This document shows positions 1 to 7,790 of a DNA stretch of 64,000 nucleotides, one piece after another. The notes under the pieces are model-generated. The model had not been told where the DNA came from. It was given only the letters and a program-made list of their open reading frames with translations, and made no database searches. The position numbers were made by a program, and so were the translations under genes. Positions within the stretch are counted from its first letter, which is position 1, and each line of letters begins with the position of its first letter. This DNA comes from Oerskovia enterophila (lineage in GTDB: Bacteria > Actinomycetota > Actinomycetes > Actinomycetales > Cellulomonadaceae): the NCBI RefSeq assembly GCF_001692445.1, contig NZ_MAQA01000004.1, positions 1 to 64,000 of the forward strand, written 5' to 3'.

Positions 1-25
1 GCTCTATCCCCTGAGCTACAGGCGC
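1..25 (-). tRNA. partial tRNA-Arg copy at window edge
   Basis: Read on the minus strand, these 25 bases match the 5' acceptor strand and D-arm of the complete tRNA-Arg at 141-213 exactly. The rest would lie outside the window. It is part of a 55-bp perfect inverted repeat with 111-165. It could be a real second, divergent tRNA-Arg gene, or a fold-back artefact at a contig end. The sequence alone cannot decide. Confidence 0.5.
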
Positions 26-66
26 GTGGGCACGAACACGGAGGATCGGGCCCGGGGTGGGCGCGG

Positions 67-97
67 TTGGGACAGTCCGGGGCCGGGACGCTAGGCT
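67..97 (+). promoter_or_regulatory. candidate tRNA-Arg promoter
   Basis: A TAGGCT -10-like hexamer lies at 92-97. A TTG-containing stretch at 67-74 could serve as the -35, with about 17-19 bp between them depending on the hexamer chosen. The tRNA starts 44 bp downstream. This is a by-eye assignment. Confidence 0.4.
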
Positions 98-140
98 GTC
101 GGGCGTCCCACCGGGCCCGATCCTCCGTGTTCGTGCCCAC

Positions 141-213
141 GCGCCTGTAGCTCAGGGGATAGAGCACCGCTCTCCTAAAGCGGGTGTCGCCAGTTCGAAT
201 CTGGCCAGGCGCA
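141..213 (+). tRNA. tRNA-Arg (anticodon CCU)
   Basis: This is a full 73-nt cloverleaf. Acceptor strands GCGCCTG and CAGGCGC pair around a GCTC/GAGC D-stem, an anticodon stem CCGCT/AGCGG with loop CTCCTAA (anticodon CCT), and a T-arm GCCAG-TTCGAAT-CTGGC. The discriminator is A, and the 3' CCA is not encoded (CCG follows). It reads AGG codons. Its 3' half is duplicated twice downstream, which marks it as the attachment site of the adjacent island. Confidence 0.95.
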
Positions 214-217
214 CCGA
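169..217 (+). repeat. att core copy 1 (within tRNA-Arg)
   Basis: This 49-bp stretch from the anticodon arm to just past the discriminator recurs at 2631-2679 with one mismatch. A 44-bp part recurs at 9523-9566 with one mismatch. Tyrosine integrases commonly use tRNA 3' ends as att sites and regenerate the tRNA at one end, as seen here. Confidence 0.85.
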
Positions 218-916
218 ACGAACCCGCAGGTCAAAGGCACTTTCTGTTAACACCCTGGCTATTGCGCCTCCCCCAGCGGGGGAGAGAAACTGCACCAAAC
301 TGCGACGCTTTGACCTGCACTGATACAAACTTGTTATTTCTGGACCTCCCCCAAACCTCCCCCAGGGGAGCCTGTAGAGCGGGCGTCTAGGGGTGCGGCG
401 GGACGGCGCTATCAAGCCGATCCTGAGCGCGGGAACGCGCGGGTGACAGGGGCGCCAATCTCGAAAGACCTCCCCCGGAGAGCGAAACCGTGCCGCTACG
501 TCCTGGTTAGACCCATTTAGACCAGCTTTCTTGGCGGCCTGGAGTTCACAGGCCGCGGAACCCCACGGGCCGGTCAGAATCTCGCCGGGGGGCACCGGGC
601 GATGGTCCGGAACGCGTCCTCCGCACGCAACCACACCACCAGATCGCGCTGACGCACCCCCGGGTGCGCTCATGACGTGGGTGTCGGTCCACTTGACCGC
701 CCTTGCGGACAGCAACACATCGTGCGCGCTCCACAGCGAGCCCCGAACTACGAACCCGTGCCGCGCCTATCCACGAGACACCACACAGTTCACCCGCGTC
801 GGCGAGCCCAGATCCGCTCCTTCGATGGCATCCTCACGGCAGGGCGGGTGCGCGCTGACCGCTACTTCAAGCAGATCCAACCCTTCGGACCCTTGATCGG
901 CTACATAGGAGGCCAA
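218..916. other. gene-free left part of island
   Basis: No convincing gene is visible on either strand. The stretch just after the tRNA holds an inverted repeat GCAGGTCAAAG (226-236) / CTTTGACCTGC (308-318). It also has a short hairpin at 268-284 and repeated CCTCCCCC motifs near 268, 345 and 471. Such repeats near an att site could be integrase or excisionase arm sites, but this is only inference. Confidence 0.45.
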
Positions 917-2377
917 GTGGCGAACTTCGTACGACTGACGATGGGTGGCCTCAGAGGCTTTGCCCAGGAGCAGAGTCTTGAGTTCGCGCAGCCCAACGGC
1001 TCCCAGGGAAGCGGGCTGACCTTGCTGGTTGGTGCCAACAACTCCGGCAAGTCGACGATCATCGAGGGTCTGCGAGCGCTCAGTCAGTCCGCACCGCCAG
1101 CGTTCTCCAGCGGTCGACGGAACCGTGCCTTCGGCGACCGAGTGATGATACGGCTGGAGGGCGCAGACGGGGAGCCTACCGTGAGGCTGGAATCCGTCCG
1201 ACCCGGTGGCAGTGAAGCAACGGCCGAAGGGACGATTGAGTCCGGCAGCCTCTTCGTCGTGCCGTCACGCCGCAGCTTCGCGCACCTGTTCCACGCCTCC
1301 ATAAACACCCCCGGAGATCGGGTCAACTACCTCGGGAGGTACAGGGACGAAAGCCTTCGCCAGCAGAACCTTAGCAATTTCGAGATTCGGTTGTTCTCCA
1401 TCGACCGAGATGCGAGTCGCAGAGCGACGTTCCAAAAGATGATGTCCAGAGTCATCGACCCGCCCCCGGAGTGGACGATCGACCAGTCGGACAATGGGCA
1501 GCATTTCCTCAAGTACCGGTGGCCCAGCCCCGGCGGACTCGACAGTGACCATTCGAGCGAGGGGCTCGGGGACGGGCTGACGAGCCTCCTGTCGATCATC
1601 GATGCTCTGTACGACTCAGAGCCATCGACCATGATCGTGATCGACGAGCCCGAGTTGTCTTTGCACCCGGAGTATCAGCGTCGACTCGCCGCGCTCCTTG
1701 TCGACCTGTCAAAAGACAGACAGATCGTCTGTGCAACGCATTCCCCGTACTTCATCTCGTGGGAGGCGATCAGCAACGGTGCCTGCGTCGTTCGGACGTA
1801 CCGCTCACCAGACGGCTGCCAGGTACGCGCCGCTTCGCGCGACTCGCTCCGGTCGGTTGCTAGATCGGTGCGCGACACAAATAACCCGCACACCCTGGGT
1901 CTTCAGGCGAACGAGGTGTTCTTCCTGCACGACAGGGTAATCCTCGTCGAGGGGCAGGAGGACGTGGTCTTCTTTGACTTCGTGATGAAGGCGCTGGGCG
2001 TTGAGCTGCCTGGTTCGTTCTTCGGCTGGGGTGTTGGCGGGGCCGGGAAGATGGGCGCATTCGCAGGGCTCCTGCGCGACCTTGGCTACGAGTTCGTCGT
2101 CGGTATCTTGGACAACGACAAGACGGAAGAGCGTGACAAGCTTAGGACTCGCTTCCCCGAGTACCACTTTGAGTGCATCCCAGCAGCGGACATCCGAACC
2201 AAAGAGGCCCAGCCTCCTCGTGAAGAAAAGGTCGGGTTGCTAGACAGCAAGGGTCGCATCCGCGAGGAGCACAAGGCGGATACCGCAGACATGTTCAGTC
2301 GGATCAAGGCATACTGCGAACCCACGACGGTTGACATTCCCGGAATCGCGGACGAAGACCATGCGTCGCAACGATGA
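917..2377 (+). CDS. OLD-family ATP-dependent nuclease (AAA + TOPRIM)
   Basis: This 486-residue protein is predicted to couple ATP hydrolysis to DNA cleavage or nicking, as in phage P2 OLD and related defence nucleases. A Walker A motif GANNSGKST lies at residues 39-47 and a Walker B VIDEPE near 241-246. A C-terminal TOPRIM-like region has LVEGQED at about 343-349 and ILDND at 397-401, supplying the usual Glu and Asp metal ligands. The GTG start at 917 is chosen because AGGAGG sits 4 bp upstream. The same frame is open back to 677, but that part reads as non-coding. No UvrD-like partner (as in Gabija) and no reverse transcriptase (as in some retrons) lies beside it, so it looks like a solitary class 1 OLD protein. 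It is the only gene of the first att-bounded segment. Confidence 0.85.
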   Translation: MANFVRLTMGGLRGFAQEQSLEFAQPNGSQGSGLTLLVGANNSGKSTIIEGLRALSQSAPPAFSSGRRNRAFGDRVMIRLEGADGEPTVRLESVRPGGSEATAEGTIESGSLFVVPSRRSFAHLFHASINTPGDRVNYLGRYRDESLRQQNLSNFEIRLFSIDRDASRRATFQKMMSRVIDPPPEWTIDQSDNGQHFLKYRWPSPGGLDSDHSSEGLGDGLTSLLSIIDALYDSEPSTMIVIDEPELSLHPEYQRRLAALLVDLSKDRQIVCATHSPYFISWEAISNGACVVRTYRSPDGCQVRAASRDSLRSVARSVRDTNNPHTLGLQANEVFFLHDRVILVEGQEDVVFFDFVMKALGVELPGSFFGWGVGGAGKMGAFAGLLRDLGYEFVVGILDNDKTEERDKLRTRFPEYHFECIPAADIRTKEAQPPREEKVGLLDSKGRIREEHKADTADMFSRIKAYCEPTTVDIPGIADEDHASQR

Positions 2378-2416
2378 TGAACGCATTTCCGCGGGCAGTA
2401 GCTCCTCGTGCATGTC

Positions 2417-2611
2417 TCACAGGAGCCTGACGATCGCCGGTAGGTCGCCCGACGGGCGGACGGGCGCACGTCCGGGCAGCTCGTAGTTCAAGGGCCTGCG
2501 CTGCGACCAGGGGCGGTCCTCCAACTGACCTGGGCGGGGCGCGGACGCCGTCAACCCGGCCCGGTCGTCTCTCTTGCGGCGGACCAACCGGGCATCTATG
2601 CTGACCTGCAA
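2417..2611 (-). CDS. possible small hypothetical or gene remnant
   Basis: This is a 64-codon frame between the OLD gene and the second att copy. The last 35 or so residues (Pro/Arg-rich, ending PAIVRLL) look protein-like, while the N-terminal part does not. No ribosome-binding site or known domain was recognised. It may be the tail of a gene cut off when the island formed. Apart from this frame, 2378-2630 shows nothing. Confidence 0.25.
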   Translation of the reverse strand: MQVSIDARLVRRKRDDRAGLTASAPRPGQLEDRPWSQRRPLNYELPGRAPVRPSGDLPAIVRLL

Positions 2612-2630
2612 AGACGTCCGATCTACCGCG

Positions 2631-2679
2631 GCTCTCCTAAAGCGGATGTCGCCAGTTCGAATCTGGCCAGGCGCACCGA
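2631..2679 (+). repeat. att core copy 2 (internal)
   Basis: This is a 49-bp direct copy of tRNA-Arg positions 169-217 with a single G-to-A change. The 5' half of the tRNA is absent, so it is not a functional tRNA. It separates the two island segments. About 120 bp downstream (near 2800) is a motif encoding PRKSP-like residues, resembling the integrase tail at 9450-9480, so another integrase end may once have been here. Confidence 0.85.
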
Positions 2680-2836
2680 GGTAAGAGCGCAGTTCAGAGG
2701 CTCGGAGGCCCTGGATCTGAGTTCCGAAGAGGCCGGATTCTGGGGACTAAAGCCGCACCGCGGTGATCTGCACTTATTCGAACCTGTCAACTCCACGAAT
2801 CCCCAGAAAATCCCCAGGGACTCTTCGGGACGGGGG

Positions 2837-3169
2837 TCAGATCGCGACGTCGATGTCGACGCCGTGGACCGTCACGACCAGCCGAGGTCGCTCGGCGCCC
2901 GCTGCGACGAGATGGTTGCGCAGTGTGGACAGCAGCATGTCGCTCTGGCGCTCGATCTGCGAGACCGCGCCCTGCGTCACGCCGAGCTGCTCTGCGATCT
3001 GCGCCTGGGTCTGGGCTCCCGCCCTGCGGATGGCAGACAGCGTCGCGGCGTAGGTGTCGTCCTCGGAGCGCATCTGCTCCCGGATGGCCTGAACCCGTGT
3101 CGCACGGTCTGGGTCTGCGAGTGTGCGGGCAAGCTTGTCGTTGCCTCGCACGAACTCGTTCTCGCTCAT
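2837..3169 (-). CDS. HigA-like helix-turn-helix antitoxin
   Basis: This 110-residue protein has a Cro/C1-type helix-turn-helix at about residues 55-75 (QIAEQLGVTQGAVSQIERQ). It is predicted to bind DNA, neutralise the upstream toxin and autorepress the pair. It starts with ATG at 3169, 1 bp after the toxin stop codon at 3171-3173. This toxin-then-antitoxin order is typical of HigBA. The partner toxin is truncated, so the antitoxin may now be an orphan. The N-terminal 45 residues are charged and could contact the toxin. Confidence 0.8.
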   Translation of the reverse strand: MSENEFVRGNDKLARTLADPDRATRVQAIREQMRSEDDTYAATLSAIRRAGAQTQAQIAEQLGVTQGAVSQIERQSDMLLSTLRNHLVAAGAERPRLVVTVHGVDIDVAI

Positions 3170-3170
3170 T

Positions 3171-3390
3171 TCACTTCTCCCTCTCTCGCAGCCACCGGTC
3201 GATGACCTGGTCCGCGCGGGTGCCCACGCTCTCGTAGAAGACGTCGCCCATGTTTGCCTTGTCCCCGGCCAACAGCGCGACGACCACCGTGTCCTCGTCG
3301 TCCGGGAACCAGCAGATCAGCCGCAGGGCGATTCCCTGCACGTAGGGGTGGCTGACCCGCCACACCGCGTACTTCTCGGGATCGACCCCG
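3171..3390 (-). pseudogene. HigB/RelE-like toxin, N-terminus missing
   Basis: The last 70 or so codons read as a RelE/HigB-superfamily toxin. A strand-rich stretch around residues LRLICWFPDD is followed by VVVALLAGDK and an Arg-rich C-terminus. Upstream of about 3385 the frame enters sequence that on the other strand is a Fic coding region, so the first part of the toxin is gone. It sits directly before the HigA-like gene. The family's mRNA-interferase activity probably needs the missing part, so it is scored as broken. Confidence 0.7.
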
Positions 3391-3392
3391 CG

Positions 3393-3719
3393 ATGATCGC
3401 CGTCGAGCTGCGCTCGACCTTCGACAATCTGCGCTACCGATGGGAGCACACCGACGACTGGACCGCAGCCGAGCTGGCGATCGCGAGGCACGCCGAGGCG
3501 GTACGGATCCACCCGTTCGTCGACGGCAACGGCAGGTCAACGCGCCTGCTGGCCGACCTCGTCCTCCTCACCGTCTCCCCGGACGACGAACCGGCAGTGG
3601 TGTTCGACTGGGACCTGGACAGGAGCTTCTACATCCCCGCGCTGCGCCGGTTCGACCAGACCCGCAACCCCGCAGAGCTTGCCGAGCTCGTCGCCCTCCA
3701 GCTCGTCGACTCTGACTGA
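3393..3719 (+). pseudogene. Fic-domain protein, C-terminal fragment
   Basis: This 108-residue fragment has the complete Fic motif HPFVDGNGRSTR at about residues 48-59, including the catalytic His and the Arg of the nucleotide-binding loop. Full Fic proteins transfer AMP or a related group to target proteins and are usually 200-400 residues. The first helices and any inhibitory helix are absent. An ATG at 3393 allows translation, but the frame begins right at the junction with the inverted toxin fragment. This suggests a rearrangement joined two broken genes. Translation of the fragment cannot be excluded. Confidence 0.7.
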
Positions 3720-3741
3720 ACAGCCCCGTCGGGACATGCCC

Positions 3742-3867
3742 TCAGAGTTCGGCGACGAACGGCGCGACGGCTCGCTCCATCGCATCCGCAAATTCGTTCG
3801 GTGAACCGAGCGGGACAGCACGATCTGGTCGTAGCAAGCACGGCTGGACCTGTTGGGACGCGGTCAC
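3742..3867 (-). CDS. possible 41-residue ORF or gene tail
   Basis: A GTG-initiated frame encodes 41 residues ending FVAEL, with amphipathic, protein-like composition (SPNEFADAMERAV). No Shine-Dalgarno or known family was recognised. It may be the C-terminal remnant of a gene whose start was lost in the nearby rearrangement. Confidence 0.25.
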   Translation of the reverse strand: MTASQQVQPCLLRPDRAVPLGSPNEFADAMERAVAPFVAEL

Positions 3868-3928
3868 CCGCAACGCCCAGAAACCCTCGACGCACTGAGC
3901 GCGTACAGGGCAGTCTGCGCAGGCTGGG

Positions 3929-4711
3929 TCAGGAAGGAACCGCGGGGCTGGACGAGTCGATCAGGACGACGCTCACTCCGCGGTACTGGTACCGCAGCTT
4001 CGTCTGTCCTGTGACGCGCGAGTCGTCGACAGGCCGACCGCACTCCGCGGAGAGCAGCGACTTGATCGTGTCACCGTCCACCCTGTTCTCGCTGCGAGCG
4101 TTGAACTCGGTCTCGACGAGCTGGAGCAGCTGGAGATCCGCGCCGACCTCGTCGGCGAACAGCATGATGTCTCGGATCTCGTGCAGGTTCTGCGGCTGCA
4201 CCAACGTGTTGATCTCGACCTTCGGTAGTCGCTCTGCGGCAAGCCGGATGGCGTTGGTCACCGCGCGCACGGGCATGCGGGTTGCGGCAATGGACGCGAA
4301 GCTGGAGTCGGACAGGTAGTGCAGCGACAGCTTGATCTTTTCGATGTGGCATTCCTCGAGCCAGCCGATCGCTCGCGGTAGCAAGGTGGCGTTGCTGACC
4401 AGTGCGACCGAGTAGTCCTTCGACGAGTGCTCTGGGATCGACTCCAGGATGGTGCGCGCGCCAGGGTGCAGAAGCGGCTCGCCTCCGGTGATGTAGATGT
4501 GGTGTGAGCCCAGCACTATCGCGGCACGTATGACGGCAACCGCAGTTTCCGTCTTGAGCATGCTCCCGGTTGCGGGCGTCACACTCTGCGGCGTTACGGC
4601 GCCTTCGTTGTGGCAGAACCAGCATGCGATGCGCCTCGCGATGTGAGCAACCAGCGCAGGGCGGCCGTCGATCTGGCAGAGGGGCTCCTTCACCAGTTCG
4701 GGCTCGACCAC
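3929..4711 (-). CDS. radical SAM-like protein with incomplete cluster motif
   Basis: This protein of about 260 residues resembles the MoaA/SPASM-type radical SAM core. It has ACWFCHNEG near residue 27 and a clear SAM-binding GGEP motif (YITGGEPLLHPG) near residue 75, followed by barrel-like segments. The family needs three cysteines in a CxxxCxxC motif to hold a 4Fe-4S cluster. Here the first position is Arg (RRIACWFC), so only two remain. The GTG at 4711 is a tentative start with a weak AGGTTGAG upstream, and a GTG at 4693 is also possible. Either the N-terminus has decayed or the enzyme is inactive. It is divergent from the large unknown gene at 4839. Confidence 0.6.
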   Translation of the reverse strand: MVEPELVKEPLCQIDGRPALVAHIARRIACWFCHNEGAVTPQSVTPATGSMLKTETAVAVIRAAIVLGSHHIYITGGEPLLHPGARTILESIPEHSSKDYSVALVSNATLLPRAIGWLEECHIEKIKLSLHYLSDSSFASIAATRMPVRAVTNAIRLAAERLPKVEINTLVQPQNLHEIRDIMLFADEVGADLQLLQLVETEFNARSENRVDGDTIKSLLSAECGRPVDDSRVTGQTKLRYQYRGVSVVLIDSSSPAVPS

Positions 4712-4838
4712 CTCAACCTGCTCGCTCGGCCCGGCGCCGGCTGAGCGCACGGTTGTTGGTCGACACCCGGTAGTGTGCCCCGGTGGGGCGGTGCTGTGGC
4801 GTTCGCGTCCACGTCGATGAGGACGACATGGAGGGGTT

Positions 4839-7172
4839 TTGGACGGGCTTCTAGACGGAGAGCTGCTTGAGGGGGCGCACGAGGCTCGGATCTCGTACAG
4901 GCCCGCCCGGATCGCGATGCCGCTCCGAGGTGGCGACTTCCGCAGACAGGTCGAGCACGTGTGCCAAGTGTGGGGTGGGGCCACGAGGCCGTTGATCCCC
5001 GTCGACCGCGAAGGGCGCGTCGGCGAGCTGTGGCGTGGCGTCCTGCCGGGAGCAGACGTGGACGGCCTGGACGGCGCCCACCCCTTCGATCTCGCGAAGA
5101 TCGAAGAGCTCCGGGTCACTTCCGATAGGTCCGGTCCGAGCTACGGGGACCAGCTCGCGATCACCCTGCTGCCGTACCGGCGAGAAGAGGAGTTCCCGAA
5201 GCTTGAGGTTGTGACGCTTGAGCTGGACGACCCGTGGGACGGAATCTACGCCGCCTGCTTGGGGGCACTGCCCGAGTCGCTTGATGCTGAGTACCTACGG
5301 ACTCAGCACTACAACCCAGATCTGGCGTTCGAGGATTTCGCACACGTTGACCGCGTACGAGTCATGGGTTCGCTGGACGACCTGCTGGAGCGTCTCGTGG
5401 CTCGTACGCCTGCCACGCCGAGGCGCATGTCGATGCTTCATCTCGCGTACGGGACGAGCGGGAGCAGTTCGATCCGCTCGAGGACAGACGTCATTCCTCA
5501 GGAGGGTTTCGCCCGCAACGACGCTGGCCCGAACGTCGTCGTCGTGTGTTCTCCTGGGAGCACCGACGACCTGGCGCTTCTGTGGAACCTGCGCGCGGCG
5601 AACGGCGACGCCTTCTCCGTACCGATCGGCGTACCAGCAGAATCCCTCGATGCCGACGCGCTCTCGAAGATCTTGCGTGAGGGCAGAATCGCGATCAACG
5701 GAATGCCTCACCGCTCGCTCTACGTGACGAGCACCAGCGTCTCGGCCGCCGACCTACGCAGCGCCGTGGCGCAGCAGGACATGGCAGAGATAGTCGAGCC
5801 TGCCGAATTGGTTGACTTAGGACGGCCGGGGACGATCAGCAGAGACGAGGTGCTCATCTGGGCAGAGGGGAAGTCCCGCGTTCAGATGGTGCCCCGGGAT
5901 TCAGTGGAACGGATCTTCGAGCGCGGGGCACCAAGCGACTTCACCCGGATGTACCTCGATGTGCAGGTGTATGACAGCCCCCTGCCCCAGGCCCCCGACT
6001 ACAGGGTCGGAGACTTCTACGCAGGGTCACGCACGACCTTCACAGTCCTAGACCGGTCGTCCAAGATCGAGGATCTTGAGTGGCCTTCGCGTCTGCTCAT
6101 GGCGCAGTCGCTGGCGGCGAGGCGCGGCTACGATCTCGCAGAGTCTGATCCGGGCCGTGTGGCGCGCTTCGCGCTCGCCGCCATGGGAAGCATTCCTGGA
6201 ATCGACATGCTCATCCACGCCCCGCTGCTCGGTCTCCTCGAAGAGATGGCGGCACGGCAAGGTTTCAACTGGTACAAGAGCCGCCTGCGATCTCAGGGGG
6301 ACACCGCAGACCCGCTCGACGCAGTCGGCCCAACAGTGGACGAACTCCCTCGCAAGACCCTCAACGACTTCAGAAAGGTGCTCGGCCAGAACTCGGCGGC
6401 CGCGCGCCAGTGGCTGGTGTGGGCCGAGAAGGCAAACGTCGTCGTCAAGGGTTTCGAGATTTCGTGCCCGGTGTGCGGGGCGAAGCAATGGCTCCCCGTC
6501 TCGGCGTTCGCCCCACCGATCACGTGCCGTGGCTGCGCCGGACACATCGAGTACCCGTTCGGCCAGCACACCTCGGTCGACTTTCGGTACCGGCTGTCCG
6601 AGCGCATGAGACGTGTGTTCGAGTGCGATGCGATGGGTCACCTGCTGCTGCTCCGGCTCTTCAGGTACGTCTTCCACCCGAGTCCGGGCGGCGGGGGTTT
6701 CCTCGTAGGTATGAGTCCGGGGATGGAGGTGCGCAAGCGCGGAACTGCTGACCCCCTCGGAGAGGCAGATCTCCTCATGCTCAGCCGTGCCGGGGAGTTC
6801 ATCCCGGCAGAGTTCAAACGTTCAGCGACCGGGTTGACTGAGGGCGAGATGGAGAAGCTCGATCGGCTCTGCGAGGCACTCCACTCACCCTGGTCCGTCG
6901 TTGCGTACGCCGCGTACAACAAGGACGTCGAGACCGACATCGCCGGTCTTGAGCGACGGGACAGCGCCGGGGTCCGCACGCGCGTCGTGCTCTCGTACGA
7001 CCGGCTTTTAAGCGTGCACCCCGTCTGGAGCATGGGCGACGATCCCTTCGCGATTCGGACAATGAGCCAGGAGGAGATCGACGAGCGCGAGGCGGCGTTC
7101 GTCAGCTCCCTCGCCGGGATTGATCCTGGTGATCGCAGCTGGCTGGAGTACTCGATGCTCGAGACCCGCTGA
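4839..7172 (+). CDS. unknown protein with zinc ribbon and PD-(D/E)XK-like motif
   Basis: This 777-residue protein belongs to no family I recognise. The C-terminal third has two legible modules. The first is a zinc ribbon with Cys543, Cys546, Cys563 and Cys566 (CX2C-X16-CX2C). The second is a stretch with Asp644 and Glu658-Phe-Lys660 (EADLLML, then PAEFKR), matching the spacing and hydrophobic context of PD-(D/E)XK nucleases. The first 500 residues lack Walker motifs or membrane segments. The TTG start at 4839 is uncertain: GGAGGGG lies only 2 bp upstream, and in-frame alternatives lie downstream. It is divergent from the radical-SAM gene and convergent, 6 bp apart, with the NERD-like gene. 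The island setting suggests a role in defence or DNA processing, which is inference. Confidence 0.6.
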   Translation: MDGLLDGELLEGAHEARISYRPARIAMPLRGGDFRRQVEHVCQVWGGATRPLIPVDREGRVGELWRGVLPGADVDGLDGAHPFDLAKIEELRVTSDRSGPSYGDQLAITLLPYRREEEFPKLEVVTLELDDPWDGIYAACLGALPESLDAEYLRTQHYNPDLAFEDFAHVDRVRVMGSLDDLLERLVARTPATPRRMSMLHLAYGTSGSSSIRSRTDVIPQEGFARNDAGPNVVVVCSPGSTDDLALLWNLRAANGDAFSVPIGVPAESLDADALSKILREGRIAINGMPHRSLYVTSTSVSAADLRSAVAQQDMAEIVEPAELVDLGRPGTISRDEVLIWAEGKSRVQMVPRDSVERIFERGAPSDFTRMYLDVQVYDSPLPQAPDYRVGDFYAGSRTTFTVLDRSSKIEDLEWPSRLLMAQSLAARRGYDLAESDPGRVARFALAAMGSIPGIDMLIHAPLLGLLEEMAARQGFNWYKSRLRSQGDTADPLDAVGPTVDELPRKTLNDFRKVLGQNSAAARQWLVWAEKANVVVKGFEISCPVCGAKQWLPVSAFAPPITCRGCAGHIEYPFGQHTSVDFRYRLSERMRRVFECDAMGHLLLLRLFRYVFHPSPGGGGFLVGMSPGMEVRKRGTADPLGEADLLMLSRAGEFIPAEFKRSATGLTEGEMEKLDRLCEALHSPWSVVAYAAYNKDVETDIAGLERRDSAGVRTRVVLSYDRLLSVHPVWSMGDDPFAIRTMSQEEIDEREAAFVSSLAGIDPGDRSWLEYSMLETR

Positions 7173-7178
7173 CGCTGG

Positions 7179-7790
7179 TCAGCCGGTCGGGTGCATCTGT
7201 GCGATAGGGCCGCGAGTAGTCCGATCGACCGGCTGGCGCCGGAGCCACCGCTCGAGCGCGAGGCCGAGCCGCGCAGCCACAATGGGGGTCGCCGGGTCCG
7301 GCGCGTCGGTGACGAACCCGCGCCGAGTGAGCGCGCCCTCGAGCCCGTCGAGCGAGACGACGTCGGCACCAGGCACGCTCAGCCAACGCACGCTCGCGCT
7401 CTCGCCAGCCTTGCTCGGCCACACAATCCAGAGCGGGCGCACCAGCACGCCGCCGGACTGACGGACGTACGAGCCCATCCTGTCGACGGCCAGCTGTGCG
7501 TGACGGTGCGTGGCCGGAGCGAACATTTCCGTGCCTCTGCGCGGGGTTACGCCCAGCCACCCACCCCAGTAGGTGCCTGGTTCCCAGAGCTTCGCGTCGA
7601 CCAGCAGCACGCGCCCACCGTGAACCCAGATGCCGTCCACATCCGCACCTCGCGATCCGGGGATCGTGCACGGCCCTAGTGCCACCGCGTGGGGCAGCTG
7701 CTCGTGCAGCAGGTCCTCCGTTGCTCGCTCGGCTCGCGCTGCGAGGTACTGGCCGCGGGCAGCGGTTTCCCGCCATCCGGTGCTCGTCAT
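7179..7790 (-). CDS. NERD-like nuclease-fold protein
   Basis: This 203-residue protein has an N-terminal NERD/restriction-endonuclease-like core: Glu25, then Asp52 (ADVDGIWV) and Asp65-Ala-Lys67 (LLVDAKLW). This follows the D-X12-(D/E)-X-K pattern of PD-(D/E)XK nucleases. NERD domains occur in DNA-processing and plasmid or phage proteins. The ATG at 7790 overlaps the stop of the frameshifted upstream gene (ATGA), so the two were probably co-translated. The C-terminal 90 residues are Arg/Trp-rich and could bind nucleic acid. It converges with the 777-residue protein, which also has a nuclease-like motif. Confidence 0.65.
   Translation of the reverse strand: MTSTGWRETAARGQYLAARAERATEDLLHEQLPHAVALGPCTIPGSRGADVDGIWVHGGRVLLVDAKLWEPGTYWGGWLGVTPRRGTEMFAPATHRHAQLAVDRMGSYVRQSGGVLVRPLWIVWPSKAGESASVRWLSVPGADVVSLDGLEGALTRRGFVTDAPDPATPIVAARLGLALERWLRRQPVDRTTRGPIAQMHPTG

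Larger units (their letters stand above)
1..165. repeat. 55-bp perfect inverted repeat (1-55 / 111-165)
   Basis: Positions 1-55 are the exact reverse complement of 111-165. Each arm contains the first 25 nt of tRNA-Arg plus about 30 bp of upstream DNA. The single-copy centre at 56-110 holds a plausible promoter only for the rightward tRNA. Confidence 0.9.

Noticed and set aside
917-2377. Gabija GajA or retron effector
   Set aside because: It would need an adjacent UvrD-like helicase or reverse transcriptase. Neither is present.
2631-2679. A second complete tRNA-Arg gene
   Set aside because: Only the 3' half is present. The acceptor 5' strand and D-arm are missing, so it is an att copy.
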